From NCBI GenBank assembly GCA_028673005.1, contig CM054113.1, positions 204,963,504 to 205,027,503 of the forward strand: a stretch of DNA of 64,000 nucleotides, written 5' to 3'. Within the stretch, counting starts at the first letter, position 1; each line of letters begins with the position of its first letter. Under the pieces are notes generated by a model that was not told where the DNA came from, searched no databases, and saw nothing but the letters and a program-made list of their open reading frames with translations. The translations under genes and the position numbers were made by a program. Positions 11,601-23,600 of the stretch are shown here, piece after piece. This DNA comes from Tanypteryx hageni (lineage: Eukaryota > Arthropoda > Insecta > Odonata > Petaluridae).

Positions 11601-14600
11601 GATACTTCGGGGCTAGTTAGAGAGCTAAAATTTTTAAGTTATTTAGAGTTTAGTCTATATAAAGGAATAAACATTTCAGTGTATTCATAAAATTCTTATT
11701 GCGGCCTTTAAAAATTATTTAAATTTAAACAATTACATAAATGTTATTTCACTTCTAAATGTGCTATAAATTTAAAATTTGGCATAAATGTGTGGCATTA
11801 TTAACCCAATATGGAAAAAGTATAATATTCCTAAAATTGTAAAAATTAGCAATTGTTTTGCTCCATTATTGTTCATAAGGAAAATACGAAAATCGGTCCC
11901 GGGGAGAAATCTTTTGAATTAAAGAAATATTTACCATGATGAAATATCTCTCTGAAAAATGAATGTTTTTTCAAGGTGAGATGAAATGCTTGCAGTATGC
12001 AAGCACCTTCTACTAGTATTCTAATACGTACACGCGTTGTTATTTTTACCGCACAAATGCTCGTGATCAGATTCATATTCCGATCGAATGTATTTGTAAT
12101 ATTTTATAACGCTAAATTATGAAATTTGGGAACACGTATCCGCGATGACTTTAAAGTTATTAAAGTCAATATAAGTATTAAACAAATGATTAAAGGGAAA
12201 GTAGGCATCATAAGTTGTTTGGATCATCTTGTAATATTCTAAAGAACGAGCAATTTAGTTACAGCTATCAATTTGCAATGAAACGGTGACATCACGTTTT
12301 GCGTATTATAGTTGCAGGCGTAATTTAAATATGTATCAAGTGTTACAGGACTAAATTCGAAAATTTTGATTTGTGAATGTTATTTAAATTCCATTCGTAC
12401 CATTCAGTTGCCGTTGACAATGGCTACTTGAATCGTGCCTGTATAAAAAAGTAATTATCACCAGATTTCTAGTTAACATATTCTTTTCATAATTTATTTT
12501 ACCCGTATTTTTGTTACTTCCGATATTTGTCTCGTAATATTACATCAAGGAATACATTCTGTAGATAGTGACAATTTCTCTAAAGTAACGATAGGTGACA
12601 CCACTACATATCAATATTTTCATATTTGTGAATTACAATTAGGGAAGGGATCAAGTTGGCACATCAAAGCGATAACTTCTGCAATTCCGTCTATTATGAA
12701 AATACGAACATTAAGGAAAGGATTTCAAAGAGTGAATAAAAATAATTGAGTTGCTGAGGCATATGTATCAATAAATTCTCCGTAAAACAATCAAATCAAG
12801 TGAGGACATTAATTGTTACCGATACTTAGTGCCGGCGGTGATATTTTCGTTTGCTAATTTTTTTGCGCGAATATAGTACTCCCCCTTACTTTTCTTACTA
12901 ATATTTTGGCCAAAAAGGGGGGGCTATATTCGGACTGATACGGTAATAAGTCAGCTTGAGGTCTTTTGAAAGCCTTCAAAGAGGAGTTGAAGAAGTCTAT
13001 GTTGTCCGGAACATCATTTGATAGGTGCATGATTTGTACAACTTGACTATGGTATAAATAAATGGTTTTGAGGGACGATTTACTAAACAGCTGGTTTTTG
13101 CAGGTGCAAAACTGTGGTACATAAAAATCATTCTATTAATGTGTACTCATTGAAATGAAAAAAAACTTTTAAATTTCTGTAACAGGCGAAACCGGTCGGT
13201 TATTAATCTGTTTAGTGGAAATTTACAAGTTTCTTTTTTTATTTCAATGGGTTCTTTCAACAAAGTAGGGCCTTCCCAAGTGGACTTTGTTATGTGTACT
13301 GATGTTCAACATTTTTAAAAATATCTTATAAACTCTTTTTATTGATTCAGCTTAACACTAATGATGTTCTGATGAATATTAATGCTCCATTGCAAAAATT
13401 GCATACACAATCACTTTAAGACAAGAGGGTATGCCTGTACATGATACAGCCAAATTAGGCTAGGTATTAACCTACTTGGAGTCATAAATTTTGCAAATAG
13501 CCCAATTAAACATTCAAGTCATAATTCGTAAGCAATTATGCTTTTGAAGACTTTTGTTTTCATGGTCAGATATATTTATAAAGAGTTCATTCAGTTGTTT
13601 TCGAAGTAGCATCCAATAAAGTGTCTTCATTTAATCTAATTGTTAATAGAACTTTTACCTTTATTAAAGTTTATTTTATCGGAGTCCTTTTTATAAATCT
13701 ACTTTTGCATTGCTCATTGTTTTAATTTGTTATTATAGCCAAAATAATCTGACAAAAATTTACCATTAGCAAATTGCCTAAAAGGCTTTTTTTATGAATT
13801 TCTATTTTTTAAATATAACTTGGAGAATATGATTATTTTAATGATTGTTTTTATGGTATGACATCAGTATATAAACTTTATTAATTTAGTAATAGACATG
13901 GATTGATTATTCCCTTTATTTTTGTTGCCTTACATGTCTTAATCTCTTTGGATATGTTTAGCCACCTTGGTGGTATAATCCTGTAAGTAACAATGAATGA
14001 AATAAACCAGTTAACCAAACTTTACTTAAGGCTTAAGTGGAATTGAAGCTTAACATTTATGTATCAAAGTAAATAATCTTCTATTGCTTCATTTTAATTG
14101 TTTTGTTCATCCTTTGCTAAATATTTTTAGTGGTAGCAATAATTTTTCATGCAGCTTCTTTTATTTAATCACGCATATGAAATAACAGTAAGATGTGTTT
14201 TTTCTTTGACATCTCTCTTGAATTGCAATGTCCACAAAAGAAATTCATCAAATCAATATCACATACAAGACATTATTATTATGAAAACATTCATAACATC
14301 ATAAACATTTTAATATATACAATTTTGTTAATCTTTAATATTCAATTTTTAGACAACAAGCACAACACCAGATCCTTCAAAGGATACCTATGGAAGCCCC
14401 ACAACAAACTACAGTGAACCTCTCTCTACTCTTACGAGTAACTGTCGAGAGCTTTTAGGAGGAAGATTACAGGTTCAGTGGCAAATGGTGGAAGGTAGTG
14501 GCATTCTCCTTCCACCAGGGGAGCCTACTCCACCACCAGAAGCTGTTGAAATACAACTTTCAGGTCGAATTCGAGAGGATGAATACATGGCTTTTGGACT

Positions 14601-17600
14601 CAGTGGAGATCAAGGGAGGTAAGTCAAAAAGAATGTCCTAAATTTAAATTTGATGTAGAGACTTTAATACAAAAATGTTCACATATCTCTGTTTTGTGTT
14701 TTAAGGTATAACTATTTTTTATGGTTCTCGATTAAAAAAATCACTCTATTTAATAAGTCAAATTTATTTGTTGATGAATTGATAACTATGTTATTCATGA
14801 TAACATGAAAGTAGTTTTTATTATAAATATTCCAAAGTGAATGCTAATGTGGGGATGTCTTTAACATGCCTAGATCATCAATGGTTGGTGGAGATGTGGT
14901 GGTGGCCTTCTATGACAAAGAAAAAGCATCCTTTAGAGCAGTAGATTACTACATGTCTTCTACATCCCAGGTAAGCTGTTATTTATGTATGAGTTTGTTC
15001 TCAGTTATTATAAAATATAATTGTTAATGAGAATTCCATTCAAAATATCTTGCACCCTGGTTATAATGGCATTGAAAGTACACTAGATTCAGATACAGGC
15101 ATGCCTCGCTTAGCACAAGGAAGGCATTCCAAGACATCTGTGCTCTAACATAATTTGCGCTAAATGAAGACTTTGTAACATAGCACTCAACCCAGTTGAT
15201 TTTTACTTTTCAGAAATTTCACTATTTGCAACTTATAGAATGTAGATCCTTTTTATATACTATTGCATATACTTGTGTATAACATGCAGTTTGAAGACCA
15301 AATTTTTAGGTCATAAAGTAGTGGTGCGCATTATACTCGGGTAACACTTCTGTGCAGTTAAAATAGAAAATTAAAGTGTACATAGCTTGCACCAGTTTCT
15401 CACTTTTTGGGATAATTGAAGGGAAAAACATGCTAATTATCGATAATCCAGTTTATACATGTATTAATTAAATGTACCAAACACCTAATTATTTCCTTAC
15501 AATTGTATTTCCATCCTCTCCAAATATTCCATATTTCACTAGCTCATCAGCTGATTGTTGAAATCTCCCATGAAATTGCCTGGTAGACTTCCCACAAAAT
15601 GTATCAAAAATGAAAAACAGTATATGAAAATTAACATAATTTTATTTAGTTAATGAATAGATTATATATAATTAGCAATGTAACAAATTTAAAACCCATA
15701 GAATTCATCTTCCTCATCATCTTCAGCACCAAATAACTATGGGAGGAAGGTGACCACGATACTCCATGAAATTTAAGATTTCATATTAAATATGATCGTT
15801 AAATTTCTCTAGACATTTAATATCCTGTAAAATAAGTGTTATATATACCATATATACTCATGAATAGGTCGAGGTTTTAAGACAAAATCTTTAGCGAAAA
15901 ACTTGTGGGTCGACATATACACGGGAAATATTTTTGATAGATTTAAACCCATTACTTTATTTGCCCTGCGGTTATTAAAATTTGATGGAATTTACACTCT
16001 TGTTGTACTTGAACTGTATCAATAACTATCGAATATTTAAATACCGATGTATAGAAAGAATAAATTACTATATAACAGGGTTGGCCAAACCATGGCTCGC
16101 GAGCCACATGCAGCTTTTTTAACTTAACGTGCAGCTCTTATTCATTTAACGTCAAGGGCGTATCAAGGCTTATCGCATCAATAATAACATTTGGTAAGAG
16201 ATTTTTTTTCATCTAACACAATACCAAACAAAACCCATCCAAAGCACACCTAACCTTGCACATCTCAACAGTAACATTAACAAGTGTAGAATTTCCAATG
16301 CACTGCAAAAGACTGTGGAATTTCAGCAAATCAATGTAAAAAACATAGTAAAAGTGAATGAGTGAAATAGAAATAAAGCTAATAAACGTATAAACAACCA
16401 CAAATTTGTCTTTAATTAGAGTTGAATGACTATCACTGAATAGAGAGTGAAGTACGAATGAATGTGGGAAAAAGTTTGAGATGGTAATGAAAGGAACTTT
16501 ATTTTATAAATTTTCAAAATTTAAAAATTTTGTCCCGAGATGCCAACCATGCTTTATAGAAAAAGTGCTAAAAGAACATGCGCTAAACAATGCATACCTG
16601 TATATCATGGGTATTCCTTCTGCCCCATATATTCTAAAGAAAACTTGAAAAAAGTACCTCTGCTTTGAATAAAAAGTGTTTTTGGCATCATTTAAATATT
16701 TTGCTATCTGTAGCTATTATTAACATGTATAGTGTTATCCATGAACATGAATAAAATTGAGTTTTTCGTCTATTATTAAATTCATTAATATATGTTTTAT
16801 TTCACTATGAATATTTTTCCCATTGATTTAATTGTTGGACTGAGGAGAACATGATCGCCTGTTATGTACAGAAATTTAGCCTATCTTATTTTTTTATGTG
16901 GTTATACTGCCACGTATCCGGCTGGTTGCTAGAACCTTATTTGTAAGTGATATCAATGTGAAAATGTATGGTCAAAATTTCAGTTTTCCATCTTTTATAC
17001 CTTCAGAGATATTATAAACCATTTTTTAAACGAGCCCTATCCGACCTTGTATATATTTCAAAACTCAAATCTTACGAAAAACAAATGGCAGTAGTACAGA
17101 AATTTACCATCCAAGTTTCAGCTCTCTATTGTTTACTGTTTCATCACAATATCAATTTAATCAAGTGCACAGGCAGACAGATGCCAAAGTGAAACTATAA
17201 GCAGATTTTTTTTAAAATGTGCTAAAAATTAAATCCAAAAGAATTTATGACTTTATTTATATACATATCAAAATGGATGAATGAGACCATGGGTCGAGTG
17301 AATAAAAATTAAGCAAATGCTGAAAGCAAACAGTAAAAGCAAAAGCATAAGCAAATGCTAAAAGCATTTGCTTCATATTGAATAAATAAAAGTTTGCTTT
17401 TGCTACTATTTTAAGCAAATGCTTAAATTTTACAGAAGAAAGCTCTTTGCAACTCTTCCCTCACTTGTTTTTGTTTACATTTAAAGTTTTACGTAGTTGA
17501 ATTTCAAACTAAAAAACATAACTATATTGGGTAATAATTTTTAAAAAGTTAATTAATAATTTTTTTAACTATTTTTTTTATAACTGAATTCGATAGTATC

Positions 17601-20600
17601 ACAAATCATGGGTGCATTTTTATTCAATTAGTTATAGTAATTTTATCCAGTCATTTGCCTTTATAGTGATTTTGGAAGCCACAAATTTTACTGTCTTACA
17701 CCCAGTTGTGCATTGTACATGGTGTTCTTCCCCGACTCCTATTTGAAATCCAGGATCACTTAAGTACCTTAAAAATATTTCTATCTTCTGTTTGGAAGAC
17801 AGTGCCTCACCACGTCTCTCTTGATATTCTCCAAGTAACAGTTTTGAAGTATACTTAACATTTTCTTCAGAGAAACAATATAAATTTTTATAACCGTTGG
17901 TCGTTGAAACTTTTCTCATATTTTTTAACCTTTCATGTCACCATAAACTGCCATGTTTATAGTTAGGATCAATTATCATGAAAATAGAGTACTTAGAAAT
18001 ATCTTAGCAAGCCCTTTACCTCACTTAAAAAAGTTGAAGCATATGTTTAAAGCATTAAGCAAAAGCTCGGTTTTATTCAAACAATTTTAAGCAAATGCTT
18101 AAGAAAAATAAAGTAAGCAAATGTTTATTCTTTCTAGCAAAAGCAAATGCTATTTTTTTATTCACCCCAAATCAAGCATTTGCTTAAAAAGTGATAGAAA
18201 TCTTAAGCATAAGCATTTGCTTATTTTTTATTCACTCAACCCCATGTCCTGCATTATGCCATCGAAAATTTTATGATGCTTGTTGCTCCTCTCTCCTCAA
18301 AATCCTTGGCATAAACATAGAGTATCGTAGCTATAATAGAGCTAAGTCTAAGTGTGCATTCACACTGCCAGTTTCATGTCAAGTTTGACCCTGCAGGACT
18401 CATCCAAGATCATGGACTAGATTTTGTAAAACAACATCCCTTTACACCGACTGAGTTCCGTCTACATTAGTCGAGTTGGGTCATGGTTGTTTCTTGCCGT
18501 ATCAGTGGTGGATTTAGGCATACTGGGGCTCCTGGTGCTAAACAATTGGGGACCCTGCAATCTAAATACAGTAAAACCTCTTTGTAACGAAACTGAAGGG
18601 ACCCAGTTTTCATCACTTTGCTGTAAGGAGGTTCATTGTATAGAGGTTTCATTAAGGTCGCTATTTTGGCACAATCACTATTAATTTTGCTTATAATTTC
18701 AATAATAAACTTGTTGTATGAGTGTTTCTATTTTATATTTTAAAAAACAATAGGGGAAACTCGGAGAATTCCGTGGTGGTTTGAATAAAGCTGAATCACG
18801 AAATAATACCAGCGTATTTTCAAGAATAATCTTGCTGCAACTACTCAACGAAAGTATCAATTCACACTGGTGTAAATCACGAAATTGCACCATTGTGAAT
18901 TGATGCTTTCATTGAGTAGTTGCAGCAAGATTATTCTTGAAAATATGCAGGTATTATTTCGTGAATCAGCTTTATTTAAACTACCACGGAATTATCCGAG
19001 TTTCCCCTATAAATATATAATAATATAAATCTTGTCATTCCTTGAATGGCTTTACCACAGAGCTATCCATATTAATGATGTTAATTTAGATTAAACCCAT
19101 TTCTTATATGTAACATATTGAAATAGGAATAGGCATATGCATATGTAACAGTAATATGAACACTAACAAATAAGAGGCAGAAACAAGGCATGCTAACTGA
19201 AATATAGATCTAATGTACACTCATAAGTAAAAATTTTATTTTATGATTAAAATTTCCCACTTATCATAATTTTAATATCTTTAAAAGAAATTTATTATAT
19301 TGGTAAACTTCTAGAAAATTAAAATTTTATTTACTTACCATTGTTTCTTAGAAGTCAAAAAATGATGCTTCCCTACAGTTATAATTCTGTTCTATTGTAT
19401 TGTAATCTATTTAGAGTACATTCCCAATAGTTTTACACTTTTAAAAACATTATGATTAAAAATCTTTATTTAGTTATGGTTGCTTAGTCTCAGCGTATTA
19501 AAACATTTGAACACCTAAAAAATTGGGAATAATTTTGAAACGAGAAAAAAGTCTGCTATGACCGGGAATCGAACCTGGGTCTTCCACTTGCCGGGCGGAT
19601 ATTCTACCTCTGAACTATCGTCCCAACCAAGGAAACATCCGTGTTCAGAAACGAGACAAAGTGTTCTGCTACGATAGTTCAGAGGTAGAATATCCGCCCG
19701 GCAAGTGGAAGACCCGGGTTCGATTCCCGGTCATAGCAGACTTTTTTCTCGTTTCAAAATTATTCCCACCTTTACAGCTTATGCCTGTCTGCATAGGATC
19801 TTCGGATCATATTATTCCATCAATTTCTTGTTTGGCAATCTCACCATTTGAGAGGGAGGAGTTTTCTTCGATGTATCTCTTAGAGCAGCATTTCTCAACC
19901 TTTATTAGACCGTAGAGCACACCAAGATATCCCCTAATTTAGGAGGAGCACCAGACCAAATCCTTGTATTATATAAAATCAAAACCCTCCCCTCTCCCTA
20001 TAGGTTGACATAAAATTAAATGGGAGCAAATGCGATGCAGCATATTTTTCATTCGCATTTTAAAATCACTTAGAATCCCTCTATGAATGCGGCACTTGAA
20101 CCAAACGACGCTTGAAAGAATGGAAATTCATTTTCCGGCCATTGATTTTCGAATACGGGTAGAATTGTTCCGCAAATTCATTATTAAAAAGAAATTTTGG
20201 CTAAATTTTAGACGAAAAAATTTTGTAGTCAAGGGTATCTGAATTGTTGCTGTAATTAAGTAAGGTACTGTATATATGCATATACTTTTTTACATTTTAC
20301 AGTACATGAATATTACATTGTCATGAAAATGATCCACAAAATTAAATAAATAAGTTCTTACTTATTTTTACACAGATAATACCTGTAAATAAATTATGGA
20401 AAAATGTATTCCTCAGCATAGAAACCTATGGTCTATAAAAGCCAGAGTGGCTTGATAGCTAGTACCATAATTAAATTATTACATAAAACAAATAAAACAT
20501 TAATTATAAAAGCAGAATATACTACAAAATTATTACAGCTTTGATAGCAATATCTGTTGATTCGTCCAATTGAAGAGCGAAGGTTCTAGCTTTTTTCACT

Positions 20601-23600
20601 TACTCTAACAGTTGCTGATAAAGATCTTCATTCATCATTGCGATACGTCTCGCAATCGTATCGTTGGAGAGGGGAATTTGTCTAATTTTTTTTCAGCCTT
20701 CCCTCCCAAAATTGTCTTGCATGCAACTACTAAGCAAGGCATGGTTAAACTTTCTCCTATGGTGAAAGGTTTTTAGTTTTGGCGATTCGGAGTGAAATTA
20801 AGAACGATGCATTAAGCACTGAGTCAGTTACTTTGCATATGTTACTAATTAATCCCCACTGACTTTTAAATTCATTTTCTCTTCTCTTAAAATACTCGAC
20901 TGGCTTATTTTGATACTGCTGGTGTTTTTTATCAAGATTCTTTTTAATTTCGCTGGAAACATGGCGCTATTTGACAAAACCTCAGAACAAATAACACACT
21001 GTGGACTACTGCCTTAACATGTGAAACCGTATTTAATGTAATCAGGAAGGTGAGTCACATTATCTATTACCAGCATTGTCTCTCATGGAAGTAGATGGAA
21101 TCGTTTCCTCAACATTTGTTTCACTCACTCCGGAATTTTTCATAAAAAAGTCAACATGGTCTGTTTACTCATTTTATCCTATGTGTACCAAGCAGACGTA
21201 ATTTTATTAGAATAAATAGAAATATATTAAATTTAAACTTCATTTTATTAATGCAAAAGGCTACTCACGTACTGCCAAAATTCGACAAAATACGTAGAAT
21301 ACACTTTTCACAATCACTCACCAACGCATTTAAATATTACACAATGGTAAACGAAAAAACTGATATACAAACAACTACGATGGAACACAGTGCCGGGCTT
21401 GTTTCGTGGATTGCGGGCACAACGTAATTAAACTATAGTCCATGAGATGTAATTATGTTTCCGAGTCAATTTTGGAAGGTGAGTGGAGGGAGGCAGTGGA
21501 AGAGTCCACAGTCAACAACAGAGGCCTGGTATCATCAGATGCAAGTATATAGAATCTATAGCAAATGTTACACCAAGGGGGAGGAAGGGAATCGGTGAGT
21601 AGGAGAGGGGAGGTGGAATGGTGAAGGAGAGGTTGGTTGGCGGGCAATAAAATGTTCTTTTATGTATACAATGTGGAAGGAGAAGGTCCGTGAATTGTGG
21701 AGAGGAATATAGGGAGTGAATATGCTTCTAAGTAAACAAAGTAAGATGGGGAAGGGAGAGTATTAGAGAGTAGGAAAGGGGAGGCTCCTTCCTCCCCTGA
21801 TGTTTTTAGAGTAACCAAATTCCACCTTGCTTTAAATTTCTCTAGCCTGGAAATTATCTATTCCCATTTTTAGGGCGAAATCCCTTGCATGTTGCTGCAC
21901 AATTGGCCCTGATATGGGGATATTTGAGGCTCTTGACTTCATTACCCAGTCAAATATTGCTCTGTCAAATTCCTCACTTTGATTTGCCACCCGAGTCCAT
22001 TTTCTGTTTGATTGTAATTGTTGGTTATTTTCTAATTCTTCTCATTTTGAAATAATTGTCGAGAGTGTAGACTCTGGAATTCCAAATTTCTCAGAAATGT
22101 TTTTCTTCTTTATTCCTTGATCAACGGCATGGAGTATTTCCAATTTCTCCCTAATTGTTATCTGCCTACGCTTCCTTTTATCAGCCATTGCCCCTAGGAA
22201 ATTAGAATGATTATTATTTTGTGGTTATTATATAATACTGATTATAAAAATTTTAATAGAAATACAAATTTTAGATATTAATAAATCAAATATAAAAATG
22301 ATTTTAATAATTCAATAAAATTTTAACAATCTGTTATACAGTGTGTCCTCGTTTAACGGTGTTTCACGATAACGTAGTTCAACAATTACAACCATTACTC
22401 GTTCAATGTTATCAATGCCTCTCGATAACGTTCAAATAATGCGCGGGCAGAAAAAAAATGAGTAGCGAATAGGACTCCGGCGTATCTCTGATGCGCAATT
22501 TCCATTCAGCGGTCAAGTTTGGCTCTGTTATCCATTTTGTATGTGAACAGTGTACTTGAGCGAGTTATTTGTTTAATATCTGGTATATTTGCAGTGCCTA
22601 GTATTGTACAAAATTGTATTGAGGCAAACTAAAATTTTGCAAGTTGCCCAATCAAATAATGACTTAGAATTACATTGCAGACTTATTTCTAGTTGTAATT
22701 ATGGAAAATCCTATAATCTTGGCATATTTGGAATTCTACTCAATAGAATTACTTGGGGTTTATTATACTAGCAAGCATATGTAATTCCAGTGCATAAGCA
22801 TAAATATTTATGTATACTTACGTAAAAAGAAAACGACTACAATCTGCAAAACAAGAACGTTTATCTTCCAAAATGTCAGTTTAGAATAGACCTGGAAAAC
22901 GCGAATAAATGCCTTTGTATTTTCATTATCAGACAAACACATGTTAACTCAAATTTGAAAATTTATGTTAGTACTTACTTTTTAACAATAAAATTGATCG
23001 ATGAAAACCACTTACCAAATTCTCTTAACACCGAAACCTGCGATCTCACTGGGAGACAAGTTCAGTTCGAATTCAATATTTCGAATTATCCTGGATAGAA
23101 TTAACCAGAGTTACTGTATTAGCATTTATAATTAATTTCTACATAATCAAGTATATTTATGCGTACTTACGTAAAAACTCGATTACAATATTCCAAAATA
23201 TTCTTGAATGTATGCCCATAATTAAGAGCAGTGAGCATGATGTGTCATAGTCGAAATAGTTGTTCTACATAAAAAAGGATGGCAATGGGATAGCGTTTGC
23301 CTTATAAGAATGAATAAAATCAAAACTTTTAATTCCGAATCATTACGAATTTCGCTTAATAGAGGTTCATTTTAAGTAGAACGGATGCAGTTTTTACTTC
23401 CTAAACGAGAGGTTTCGTAGTTATCGGAGGTTCGTAATATAGAGGTTACCTATATAATTAAGCCACTAAAATCGTTTGGACCGATGCTTTAATTTCTTAT
23501 ACGGAGTTTTTCGTTATAAAGGAGGTCGTAAGGCAGAGGTTTTACTGTATATAGTAAAACCTCACCTAATGACTGCCCCTTTATTTCACTTCACTATCAT

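Larger units (their letters stand above)
9943..12016 (+). mobile_element. Head-to-tail array of three non-autonomous Helitrons
   Basis: Three related units abut directly: 9943-10506, 10507-11263 and 11264-12016. Each begins TCATT-(C/A)TATATAGACG and ends with a hairpin (GCTTGCA, GTA, TGCAAGC) followed eight bases later by CTAG. The array is preceded by A (9942) and followed by T (12017). TC start, 3' hairpin, CTAG end and A/T insertion are the defining signs of Helitrons, which are thought to move by rolling-circle replication. No Rep/helicase gene is present, so the units are non-autonomous. Confidence 0.9.
9481..12177. repeat. Dispersed repeat A, copy 1 (interrupted by Helitrons)
   Basis: The segments 9481-9942 and 12017-12177 together match 36712-37315 over their whole length. 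Shared landmarks in order are TGTCTGTCTGTCC, GAACCAATAGACC, AGGATAGTTTTTGTTG, GGGTTTGATTCCA, AACTATCCTTCCC and AATATTTTATAAC. AGGATAGTT and AACTATCCT form an inverted pair around a segment resembling a tRNA B box. Its class is unknown. Confidence 0.8.
9370..12945. mobile_element. Large TIR element, TACCGTAT-type ends, with nested insertions
   Basis: The left end reads TACCGTATTATTCCGAATAT and the right end, reversed, reads TACCGTATCAGTCCGAATAT. Both continue into AATATAG followed by C-runs, and that motif occurs twice at each end. If the TA is the duplicated target, the element is 9372-12943. It encloses repeat A (9481-12177), which in turn encloses the Helitron array. No transposase was seen. 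Confidence 0.75.
15094..16602. mobile_element. Tigger-like non-autonomous element
   Basis: The element spans 15096-16600. The left end is CAGGCATGCCTCGCTTAGC and the right end reversed is CAGGTATGCATTGTTTAGC, each flanked by TA. CAG-starting ends and a TA duplication are the pogo/Tigger pattern. It carries nested small inverted repeats at 15259-15345 and 15846-15929 and a hAT-like end at about 16077. No transposase was seen. Confidence 0.85.
19524..19768. repeat. 98-bp inverted repeat containing two tRNA-like copies
   Basis: The arm 19524-19621 and the arm 19671-19768 are reverse complements over 98 positions with a single mismatch, separated by 49 bases. Each arm runs from a tRNA-like body outward through TAGCAGAC and TCTCGTTTCAAAATTATTCC (as read on the right arm). 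Near identity implies a recent inverted duplication or gene conversion between arms. Confidence 0.92.
18567..23549 (-). mobile_element. Tigger-type element, 5 kb, with nested insertions
   Basis: The element spans 18569-23547. The left end is CAGTAAAACCTCTTTGTAACG and the right end reversed is CAGTAAAACCTCTGCCTTACG, both reading on into motifs such as ATAACGAA or GTAACGAA, with TA on each side. Inside are a foldback (18752-19007), an inverted tRNA-like pair (19524-19768), a hAT relic (19886 to about 21050) and a pogo-type transposase N-terminus (21834-22187). The layering suggests an old element used repeatedly as a target. Confidence 0.75.

Noticed and set aside
17281..18245. AAGCAAATGCTT repeats as a CRISPR-like array
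   Set aside because: Spacing is irregular, orientation is mixed, the host is a eukaryote and the repeats sit in transposon ends.
22341..22450. Possible Tigger-type end CAGTGTGTCCTCGTTTAACG
   Set aside because: It points rightward with no matching right end and does not fit the orientation of the nearby transposase relic.
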